Shown piece after piece: positions 57,712 through 64,000 of a stretch of 64,000 nt of DNA. Origin of the DNA: Paenibacillus pabuli (GTDB lineage Bacteria > Bacillota > Bacilli > Paenibacillales > Paenibacillaceae); assembly GCF_023101145.1 (NCBI RefSeq), contig NZ_CP073714.1, forward strand, positions 2,294,001-2,358,000. The letters run 5' to 3'. The stretch's first letter is position 1. Every line of letters starts with the position of its first letter. A model generated the notes under the pieces. That model was given only the letters and a program-made list of their open reading frames with translations. It had not been told where the DNA came from and did not search any database. The position numbers and the translations under genes were made by a program.

Positions 57712-58584
57712 ATGGCAGGAGCGGAACTTTCCGATGGTTTCACCCGAGTCGCTAACGAGGTCATAGAGGAGGTTGCTAGACAGAAATTTAATGGCATACA
57801 ACTTAGAATTCTCCTGATCGTCTGGCGCCAAACATACGGGTGGCGACGGAAATCAGCCGAGTTGTCTGTCACATTTCTTGCAAATGCACTGCAAAGTGAT
57901 CCGAGGGGCATTAGAAAAGAAATGAAAAAATTGTTGGATGACAAAGTGCTCAAGGTATTTCATGAGGCCAAGGGCAAACACGGACGAATGATTGGATTCA
58001 ACAAATATTATGATCAGTGGTTTGAGGGGGAGAATAGTCCCTCACAAAATTCAGAACAGAGTGGGGGAGAATCGTACCCCCATGAGAGGGACGATTACAC
58101 CCCTCTAGTGGGGGACAATAGCCCCTCCAAGAAAGAAAAGAAAGAAAGTATAAAGAAAGATAATAAAAACAATAAAGGAGCTGCTAAAGAAATGGCTTCT
58201 AAAACCAAGCTGGCAAAGAGTCGTGAAGGCAAGCAGGAGTACGCAGAGGAAGTGTGGCTCAAACCGGAGGAACACACAAAGCTACTGAATGAGTTTGGGC
58301 AAGAAGGACTTACCTGGATGATAGATGTACTCAGCTCTTATAAACTATCCGTTGATAAATTTTACGCAAGTGATTATGCAGTCTTCAAGAAAGGCGGCTG
58401 GCTGCGAATGAAATACGAGGATCACCTGGCGAAGCAAAATAAGCCGGTGTTTCAATCAAAATCAGAGAGGACTAAAAGTGTTCTGGACGAAGCGATGGCA
58501 AAGGAGTTGAACGGGGATGGAACGGGCAGACGTGATATCACTAATGAAGTTCATCAGCTTGGTTTACCAGAACTTCGAAGTTAA
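57712..58584 (+). CDS. Replication initiator, lambda O-like
   Basis: 290 residues. N-terminal winged helix (about 5-100, GFTRVANEVIEEVARQ, QLRILLIVWRQTYGWRRKS) of the phage O/DnaD group; residues about 103-165 are encoded by origin-like repeats (GGENSPSQN, TPLVGDNSPSKKEK); the C-terminal part is helical, for helicase-loader contact. Internal repeats imply self-binding at an intragenic origin. ATG follows AGGTGAAGTG. Confidence 0.85.
   Translation: MAGAELSDGFTRVANEVIEEVARQKFNGIQLRILLIVWRQTYGWRRKSAELSVTFLANALQSDPRGIRKEMKKLLDDKVLKVFHEAKGKHGRMIGFNKYYDQWFEGENSPSQNSEQSGGESYPHERDDYTPLVGDNSPSKKEKKESIKKDNKNNKGAAKEMASKTKLAKSREGKQEYAEEVWLKPEEHTKLLNEFGQEGLTWMIDVLSSYKLSVDKFYASDYAVFKKGGWLRMKYEDHLAKQNKPVFQSKSERTKSVLDEAMAKELNGDGTGRRDITNEVHQLGLPELRS
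58024..58135 (+). repeat. Putative replication origin, intragenic iterons
   Basis: Four copies of a roughly 22-base unit: GAGGGGGAGAATAGTCCCTC (58024), GTGGGGGAGAATCGTACCCC (58061), GAGAGGGACGATTACACCCC (58084), GTGGGGGACAATAGCCCCTC (58108), each with an internal GGGG...CCCC dyad, followed by an AT-/purine-rich tract (58136-58190) likely to melt. The same layout as lambda-like origins within O. Confidence 0.7.
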
Positions 58585-58867
58585 TGACCCGGCAAAGATT
58601 CAGGTTTGGGAAATGCTCCTGAAGGATGAAAACTATAACGATGTTCAGCAAATGGCGGTTGATCATTGCAAGACCGAGAAGTTTCCACCTGTTCCTGCTG
58701 ATTTGATACCAAAGAAACATTCGATGACCGTTTACGATCATCAACAACTTGAGCGGGAACAAGACTTGATCGAGCTGCAAGAGTATCACGAAAACAACAA
58801 AACCGTACCGATGCCTGACTACATTTTGAAAGAGCTTCAGAGCATGGGCGGTGGTGATGACCTGTGA
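58517..58867 (+). CDS. Helicase loader/inhibitor (G39P-like)
   Basis: 116 residues; overlaps the initiator by 68 bases in another frame. Pattern DVISLMKFISLVYQNFEVNDP, KIQVWEMLLKD and KTEKFPPVPADLIP match the loader-and-inhibitor family of SPP1 G39P. Binds the DnaB-like helicase encoded next. Confidence 0.85.
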   Translation: MERADVISLMKFISLVYQNFEVNDPAKIQVWEMLLKDENYNDVQQMAVDHCKTEKFPPVPADLIPKKHSMTVYDHQQLEREQDLIELQEYHENNKTVPMPDYILKELQSMGGGDDL

Positions 58868-60222
58868 GTATCTTCGAACGCACCCAGGACGCTGAGATAG
58901 CAGTTCTTGGATCGATCATGACAGACCCGTCACTGTTAGATGATTGTCCCTTAACCAAGGAATCTTTTGATCCCGAAGGGATTAACGGCAAGATTTTTGA
59001 GGTCCTGAAATACGCCAAAAGAAAACATTCGGAAAAGAAGCAAGAAGGTGACCCATTCGACCCGGTCTTCTTACACCAGTTGTGGGGCGACAAACTTGAT
59101 CAAGTTGGCGGACAAATGTATTTGGTTAAAATACGGGGTTCTATTGCATCTACTCATGGTTTTGATGGCTATGTAAAAATAGTTAACGAATCACATGTTC
59201 AGCGTGAGTTGACGAGTGTTGGCCGAGATCTGGCAAGTGGGGAAATGACACAAGCCGAAGCCAAACAAAAGTTAAAGGTTATAGAAGAATTGCAGATAGA
59301 TGATGGAGAAGGTCCAGTTTTGTTCTCCAGCTTGCTTGATTCACATGGGAAATTGCTTGCTAAGAGATCACAATCCGCCGTTGAGGGTTTGACTGGATAC
59401 AAAACTTTGAGCGAGGATCTGGATAAATTAACAGGTGGTCACCAGCGAGGCACATACACTTTGATTGGTGCAAGGCCGAGTATAGGTAAAACGCAACTTG
59501 TTCTGAATGACATGCTTTCGACTTCATGCGCCAATAACGCCTCTGCATTTTTCTCTGCTGAGATGAAAAAAGCCGCTGTCCTTGATCGTCTTATATCAAT
59601 CACGTCCGGCATAGACAGCAACAAAATCAGATCGGGCAGGCTAACAGATCCAGATTGGGTCAACTACTACAAAGCTTTGCAGATCATCAAGCAGGCGAAC
59701 ATGTTTATTGATGACAAACCGGGTCAAACGATCGAATACATTTGGAGACAAGCAAAGAAGCTTAAAAAGAAGTACCCGCGCTTGGTGATATACGTTGATT
59801 ACCTCCAAATTATCGGTTCTGAAGAGAAGTTCAGGACGAACGCCGAAAGGATAACGCATGTTTCCAGCAGCTTCAACCAAATGAAAAACGATTTGGATAT
59901 ACCTGTTATCGCAATAACATCAGTCAACCGGAAATGTGAAGAAAGACCAGATAAGCGGCCTACTATGGCGGACATAAGAGAATCGGGAGATATTGAGTTC
60001 CATGGTGACGTGATCGGTTTCCTGTACCGCGATGATTACTATTACCCTGATACAGCTCTTAAAGGGGTTGCTGAACTTAATATCGCAAAAGGTAGGGACG
60101 TTGGAACTGGAACTATACACCTGAATTTCAACCGTAAAAACGGAAGGTTTATTGATATCGATAAAGACACCCTATACGAAATGCAGAAGAGGGAACAGGA
60201 AGCAAAAAGGAGCCGCCGATGA
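58864..60222 (+). CDS. dnaB: Replicative DNA helicase (DnaB family)
   Basis: 452 residues. N-terminal domain about 1-150 (AEIAVLGSIMTDPSLLDDCP), RecA-like domain with Walker A GARPSIGKTQ near 202, Walker B RLVIYVDYLQII near 306, ESGDIEFHGDVIGFLYRDD near 375 and GTIHLNFNRKNGRF at the end. Starts with GTG overlapping the loader stop. Phage-encoded fork helicase. Confidence 0.95.
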   Translation: MSIFERTQDAEIAVLGSIMTDPSLLDDCPLTKESFDPEGINGKIFEVLKYAKRKHSEKKQEGDPFDPVFLHQLWGDKLDQVGGQMYLVKIRGSIASTHGFDGYVKIVNESHVQRELTSVGRDLASGEMTQAEAKQKLKVIEELQIDDGEGPVLFSSLLDSHGKLLAKRSQSAVEGLTGYKTLSEDLDKLTGGHQRGTYTLIGARPSIGKTQLVLNDMLSTSCANNASAFFSAEMKKAAVLDRLISITSGIDSNKIRSGRLTDPDWVNYYKALQIIKQANMFIDDKPGQTIEYIWRQAKKLKKKYPRLVIYVDYLQIIGSEEKFRTNAERITHVSSSFNQMKNDLDIPVIAITSVNRKCEERPDKRPTMADIRESGDIEFHGDVIGFLYRDDYYYPDTALKGVAELNIAKGRDVGTGTIHLNFNRKNGRFIDIDKDTLYEMQKREQEAKRSRR

Positions 60223-60584
60223 GTAAGTTAATCCAGAATGATGATCAACTTAAAAAAGCCATTGAGGGTATGGAGAGGTTGACGCTCAAGATTGAGGAAC
60301 CGGACCCATTGGATGACGCGGGTTTAGAAAAGGATATTGCTATCCTAAACCGAACCGCCGACCTGGTACAGAAATATAGCCGAGGCAAGGTTGTGCAGGC
60401 GGACCCATCAAGGGCTGCATATTACGACCAGATGGGTTGGTCTTATCAGGACTTCTCAGCGCCTGTTGAGGCACCTCAAACAGCACCTAAGACAAATACA
60501 ACGACTGAGACAAAACAGGTTCCAAAACAGCCAACAGAGCTGCCAAAGACGGCATCCAAAGTGTCATCTTGGTTGGATGATTAG
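60219..60584 (+). CDS. Hypothetical replication-associated protein
   Basis: 121 residues, coupled to dnaB. A helical N-terminal domain, then a Pro/Thr-rich linker (QTAPKTNTTTETK) and an acidic tip SSWLDD. The tail resembles an SSB-type acidic peptide but the rest does not; function unknown. Confidence 0.55.
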   Translation: MSKLIQNDDQLKKAIEGMERLTLKIEEPDPLDDAGLEKDIAILNRTADLVQKYSRGKVVQADPSRAAYYDQMGWSYQDFSAPVEAPQTAPKTNTTTETKQVPKQPTELPKTASKVSSWLDD

Positions 60585-60595
60585 AGGTGAAGAAT

Positions 60596-61270
60596 ATGCG
60601 ATTTGTAGGGATCGACCCGGCAACAGAAACGGGAGTGGTCGCCTTGGACGAGGACGGAAATCCGGTGCTTGAAATAAGCATTATCGGTAAAGGTGAGAAG
60701 GAGCCCGGCGGGATATCTTTAAAACAGCGGATGTCACTTGAAAATCAATTGTTCCAACTGCTCCAGCCTGATGATGTAGTACTCAAGGAAGCCATAGCGA
60801 ACGGGAACAAGATGCTTATCACGACCGCGAAGATTCACGGTGGGCTTGAGTTAATGGTCATCCGCAAAGGGTTAGGACTTGAGGAGGTAGCACCGACGGC
60901 AGTCAAAAAGTATGTGCAGGTAACTGGATTCAAGCAGGTTGATGGAAAGAGTGTCCGACTTGAGGGAGACAAAGAGAAGAAAGCGGCAATGTCTGCTGGT
61001 GCTCTGAAACACTTCGGTTATGAACACCCAAACAACAACGTTGTCGATGCATTCATAATCGCGAAAATATGCGAAGCAGTATACCGGGTACGGCAGGGCC
61101 AGCCACTAACCGATTATCCAAAATATCAACAGGAAGTTATCCAATCAATTATCAAACCAGCGGCAAAGAAAAAGCCGAGTAAGAAAACAGAAAAACCTAA
61201 CCAACGGCGGGGGAAGCCTCGCACGGCGGGCAGTCGCGCCCAAAAAACGGAACAGACGTGCTTATTTTAG
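60596..61270 (+). CDS. RuvC-like Holliday-junction resolvase
   Basis: 224 residues from ATG 60596 (TTAGAGGTGAAG). RNase H fold: GIDPATETG with Asp near 7, Glu in LKEAIANGN, ALKHFGYEH and VDAFIIAK near 163. C-terminal Lys-rich linker ends in QTCLF, a QxxLF motif at the extreme terminus. Resolves recombination or packaging branches. Confidence 0.8.
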   Translation: MRFVGIDPATETGVVALDEDGNPVLEISIIGKGEKEPGGISLKQRMSLENQLFQLLQPDDVVLKEAIANGNKMLITTAKIHGGLELMVIRKGLGLEEVAPTAVKKYVQVTGFKQVDGKSVRLEGDKEKKAAMSAGALKHFGYEHPNNNVVDAFIIAKICEAVYRVRQGQPLTDYPKYQQEVIQSIIKPAAKKKPSKKTEKPNQRRGKPRTAGSRAQKTEQTCLF

Positions 61271-61291
61271 CCAGAGAGGAGCGAATCACTC

Positions 61292-61735
61292 GTGGGTACA
61301 CCTATCCCAAATCGATATGTCGAAATGGCTCAAAGAGGAAGCGGTGAGGTTATACCGTACACCTTGACTCCTGAAGAACTGGCTGCTTTACCTGATACTC
61401 CACCAATGAAAGGCAAACGTAAAAAGCAGATCGGACTTGGCAACAGAGACTATATACCCGGTCAAAGGCAGAAGGGTCGGACAATCAAAGAAGAACCGGA
61501 AATCAAACACACCCCAATTGGTAAAACAGTCAGTTTGACGGTGCAGCAGGCCAAGGCGATTATGTTTCTCCTGCAACCAATTGAAGGCGGTTGGACAGAA
61601 GATGAGTTGATTGGAGAGCATGCCAATGCCCCGAATGATTGGCGCGATGAAGCAGCCGCCTTGAACGGTATGCCACTCGGTGATCTGATTAACGCCTTGT
61701 ACACAGGCATGGATATAAAGCAAAAGGAGGAATAG
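61292..61735 (+). CDS. Hypothetical early protein
   Basis: 147 residues from GTG 61292 (AGAGAGGAGCGAATC). A Lys/Arg-rich middle (GKRKKQIGLGNRDYIPG) and a helical C-terminus with LSDLINALYTG-like LGDLINALYTGMD. Unknown. Confidence 0.5.
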   Translation: MGTPIPNRYVEMAQRGSGEVIPYTLTPEELAALPDTPPMKGKRKKQIGLGNRDYIPGQRQKGRTIKEEPEIKHTPIGKTVSLTVQQAKAIMFLLQPIEGGWTEDELIGEHANAPNDWRDEAAALNGMPLGDLINALYTGMDIKQKEE

Positions 61736-61740
61736 CCAGT

Positions 61741-62145
61741 ATGGATGATGATCAGAAACGCCGGACGTTCCAGAAGGTCAAGGCCATGTCAAAGGATACA
61801 TTTTGGTCATGGATGAATCAACTGCACACTCGTGCTTATGCACTCGGTATTGATCACATGACAGACGCCATGAGCTGCCACCCACGTATTAGCAAACCGA
61901 TGAGAAACGAAGTTCTTAAGAAGGCTGAGGAGATCCGGGAAGTGTGGGACGGGTTGAAGATGGTCACGGTCGATGGGACCGAGGGAACGGAGTACAAGAC
62001 GGCTGACCAGATAGCACAGGGTTTTGATTCCACGGAAGCTGCTATTTACAAACTGACAGAACCACACATTTTGCACATTGGAGATAAAAAATTCGTTATC
62101 CGGCCTGCAACCGAGGCTGAGATCCAGGAGGCCGAAACAGTATGA
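61741..62145 (+). CDS. Hypothetical early protein
   Basis: 134 residues. Helical N-terminal half (FWSWMNQLHTRAYALG, NEVLKKAEEIREVW) and a beta-rich C-terminal half (LHIGDKKFVIRPATEAE). Unknown. AAAAGGAGGAATAGC precedes ATG; overlaps dUTPase by 4 bases. Confidence 0.5.
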   Translation: MDDDQKRRTFQKVKAMSKDTFWSWMNQLHTRAYALGIDHMTDAMSCHPRISKPMRNEVLKKAEEIREVWDGLKMVTVDGTEGTEYKTADQIAQGFDSTEAAIYKLTEPHILHIGDKKFVIRPATEAEIQEAETV

Positions 62146-62768
62146 ACATAGCTAAATTATACGAAATGCAGAAGACGCTTGATGCACGAATAATTGAGGA
62201 AAAGAGTCTGCAAGAGCAAGACTTGCTCCCGAACACGATCCTTGCGCTTCAGGTGGAGCTTGGTGAAATGGCGAACGAATGGCGCGGGTTCAAGCATTGG
62301 AGCAATGACCAAGAGCCTCGATTTGAAATCAGATGCGCAAAGTGTGCAGGTGCAGGAAATCATTACGAGCAGTACGGTTGGACACCTTCACGAAAGCCAA
62401 CTAAGACAAAATGCGGTGCGTGTAACGGCAAAGGTAATACAAAACAACCGCTCCTTGAAGAGTACGTCGATTGCGTCCACTTCTTCCTCAGCATCGCCCG
62501 GCAACTTGGCCTGGATGAAACAGACCTCACGATTATTGATGACTACTTGGAGGGCAGCACAACCAATGTGCTCAACAGATTGATTTATCACGCTGGCGGA
62601 ATTGGCATGGAATACAGTCCATATTCAGGCATTACATCGTACCGGATGGCGTTCAATATGTTCTTTGCTCTCGGACGGCAACGCTTCGGATTCACACTTG
62701 AACAGGTTGAGGCAGCGTACCTGGATAAGAACAAAGTCAACCACGAGCGACAGGCGAACGGATATTAA
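62142..62768 (+). CDS. Dimeric dUTPase with zinc-ribbon insertion
   Basis: 208 residues. All-alpha NTP-pyrophosphatase core: ALQVELGEMANEWRGFK and LLEEYVDCVHFFLSIARQLGL supply the ExxE/ExxD metal sites. Between them a 35-residue insert contains CAKCAGAG...CGACNGKG, a DnaJ-type zinc ribbon not present in the basic family. Keeps dUTP low during replication. Confidence 0.85.
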   Translation: MNIAKLYEMQKTLDARIIEEKSLQEQDLLPNTILALQVELGEMANEWRGFKHWSNDQEPRFEIRCAKCAGAGNHYEQYGWTPSRKPTKTKCGACNGKGNTKQPLLEEYVDCVHFFLSIARQLGLDETDLTIIDDYLEGSTTNVLNRLIYHAGGIGMEYSPYSGITSYRMAFNMFFALGRQRFGFTLEQVEAAYLDKNKVNHERQANGY

Positions 62769-62782
62769 ACCGGAGGTGACAT

Positions 62783-63109
62783 ATGAGACTTAAAGTTGCT
62801 TCCCGGAAACTGAAGAATAATTGCATATACTGCAATTGCTCATTCAAGAAAGGCGACCCTTATTGGAAGTGGCGTCAGGTTTATAAGGATGATTACATCG
62901 GGAATGGAAAGTTGCTCTCTTGGACAGAAAATGTATGCCCTCGATGCAAGTACAAGGAAGAAGATAGAGAAAGACGCTCACGCAACTTGCAGGAGCGTTG
63001 CCAACATCCCGAGCAAATGGTCGAACTGCAATACAGTTACATCCCAGGAGAAGCGGTAATGCATCCAGATCATTACGCATGCAGGATATGTAACAAAGTA
63101 GTGGTTTAG
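62783..63109 (+). CDS. Cys-rich zinc-binding protein
   Basis: 108 residues, CxxC pairs CIYCNC, CPRC, CRIC and a Cys-His set (CQHP). Suggests two zinc sites. Unknown role; common in early regions of Bacillales phages. AACCGGAGGTGACA precedes ATG. Confidence 0.65.
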   Translation: MRLKVASRKLKNNCIYCNCSFKKGDPYWKWRQVYKDDYIGNGKLLSWTENVCPRCKYKEEDRERRSRNLQERCQHPEQMVELQYSYIPGEAVMHPDHYACRICNKVVV

Positions 63110-63146
63110 GATCACGGGGGATAACAGAGGAAGGGAGACAAGACAC

Positions 63147-63335
63147 ATGACCAGGATGGAAGCGACTGAGCAGATAGGCGACCTTTTGGATAATCACTGC
63201 GCAGACTGCCCAACTCGGCAGGAGTTGAACAAAATACACGGTAGCACATACAGCAAGATAGATGGTCATTGCAACCGTGAATGTCCGGTAGGCAAGCAAC
63301 TCCAAGGGCTGAGCAAACACCTGACAAGGTCGTGA
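63147..63335 (+). CDS. Small Cys-rich protein
   Basis: 62 residues: HCADCPTR and HCNRECPVG Cys/His spacing fits one zinc site. GAAGGGAGACAAG upstream. Overlaps the next gene by 4 bases. Confidence 0.6.
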   Translation: MTRMEATEQIGDLLDNHCADCPTRQELNKIHGSTYSKIDGHCNRECPVGKQLQGLSKHLTRS

Positions 63336-63979
63336 AGCGGATTATATACGTGGCTGGTGTCAATCGTAAGCACCTGGCAGAACAGGCCAGCAGCGTACCG
63401 TATTGGCTCCTGAGCGCTACACTACTGCGGAAGTATCCAAGCTGGCTTGAGCCATACCTGCGACATAGGACGGTTATATGGGACCCTGGGACGTTCTCGG
63501 AGGACTGCATTTCATACCAAGGGTACCGCGCTTATCTTGATCGGCACGCTAAGTCCAGGCATGTGTACATGCAATATGACGAGATTGGCAACCCAGAAGC
63601 AACAGAGTGGTATTTGCAGGACATGAGGCGGCGCGGATACAACCCGGTACCTATCCTGCAACCTGGCGGCGACATGAGCTTGCTTCAACGTGATGGACTG
63701 GTATTCATCGGCGGCACGGTACGGATGCATGACGACCAGCGTATGCGCTACTTGGACAGCCTGCTGCTGCAACCCATCCGGGCACGAGTCCACTTGCTGG
63801 GCATGATGCGACATGAATGGTTTGAGCCATACAGCAGAGCCTTCCAAGGCGATAACACGAGTTGGATACCACGGTCTGAATGGAATAGGCGCAAGACGGT
63901 AGCGGAATGGATGCGGGAATATGGAGAGCAATGGGTACCACACAGGCCACGGGAATTAATACAAATGTCACTATTTTAG
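63332..63979 (+). CDS. DpdA/TGT-like protein
   Basis: 215 residues from GTG 63332. TIM-barrel-type elements: VYMQYDEIGNPEATEWYL, PVPILQPGGDMSLL, VFIGGTVRMHD, RVHLLGM and GDNTSWIPRS match DpdA and phage queuine-transglycosylase-like proteins, in which an Asp near the YDEIGNP-type block and the DSTSW-type end are typical. The C-terminus is QMSLF. Such enzymes insert 7-deazaguanine bases into DNA; substrate here is unproven and no preQ0 pathway gene is seen. Confidence 0.65.
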   Translation: MKRIIYVAGVNRKHLAEQASSVPYWLLSATLLRKYPSWLEPYLRHRTVIWDPGTFSEDCISYQGYRAYLDRHAKSRHVYMQYDEIGNPEATEWYLQDMRRRGYNPVPILQPGGDMSLLQRDGLVFIGGTVRMHDDQRMRYLDSLLLQPIRARVHLLGMMRHEWFEPYSRAFQGDNTSWIPRSEWNRRKTVAEWMREYGEQWVPHRPRELIQMSLF

Positions 63980-63989
63980 GAGGATGACC

Positions 63990-64000
63990 ATGTTTGATAA
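63990..64000 (+). CDS. Start of next early gene (cut by window)
   Basis: ATG 63990 follows TTAGGAGGATGACC. Only three codons are visible; identity unknown. Confidence 0.5.

Noticed and set aside
1..64000. CRISPR array, rRNA or insertion sequence
   Set aside because: No spaced identical repeats of CRISPR type, no rRNA sequence, and no transposase motif were found. The only multi-copy repeats are origin iterons and operators.

Overview
The window suggests a spore-forming Paenibacillus-like Firmicute carrying most of a myovirus-type prophage. Evidence for the host is the polA-mutM-ytaF-coaE-transglycosylase-nrdR order, an alpha/beta-type SASP gene, Pho boxes of the TTTACA-N5-TTAACA type and SOS boxes of the Bacillus GAAC-N4-GTTC type. 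Bases 1-12786 are chromosome: a phosphate-sensing locus (phoR kinase truncated by the window edge, phoP, a soluble CBS-chemoreceptor-like protein, pstB, phoU) with three Pho boxes, then DNA polymerase I, formamidopyrimidine-DNA glycosylase, YtaF, CoaE, a lytic transglycosylase, a SASP gene, nrdR and tRNA-Ala(GGC).

The prophage starts at the 3' end of tRNA-Ala. Its integrase (minus strand) abuts the tRNA; the right junction lies beyond the window. Next come an accessory zone (membrane coiled-coil protein, ATP-dependent DNA ligase), a 530-base gene-free stretch predicted to make a large structured RNA followed by a tRNA-like element, two surface/tail-spike-like genes, small membrane proteins, and a 100-base relic of a replication gene that duplicates the putative origin repeats.

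21.9-45.5 kb is the late module: lambda-like packaging and head genes (Nu1/A terminase, portal, ClpP-type protease with a nested scaffold gene, decoration, capsid) joined to a P2-like contractile tail (sheath, tube, E/E' frameshift chaperones, tape measure, X, D, V, U, W, J, I, fibres), then lysis genes. The tape-measure gene is split by a group I intron encoding a GIY-YIG endonuclease.

45.5-51.6 kb is the control region: an SOS-box-driven YolD-type operon; a compact Agr-like quorum-sensing cassette (HTH protein, kinase-less AgrC-like membrane sensor, AgrB, a Ser-ring AgrD-like peptide, stand-alone LytTR regulator); an SOS-driven 40-residue ORF running into the 3' end of the repressor gene; the repressor/Cro switch with repeated operators; and a MazF-like gene. 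A palindrome ATACGG-N5-CCGTAT occurs both at the Agr operon promoter and just downstream of the cro-like gene, suggesting a link between signalling and the lysis-lysogeny switch.

51.6-64.0 kb is the early/replication module: PAPS-reductase-like protein, SbcC/Rad50-like ATPase, RecT, MBL-fold hydrolase, O-like initiator with internal origin repeats, helicase loader, DnaB, RuvC-like resolvase, dUTPase with a zinc-ribbon insertion, Cys-rich small proteins and a DpdA/TGT-like protein. Four proteins here carry QxxLF clamp-binding-like motifs. The strongest candidate for an undescribed system is the prophage Agr-LytTR cassette; the structured RNA plus tRNA-like element is second.
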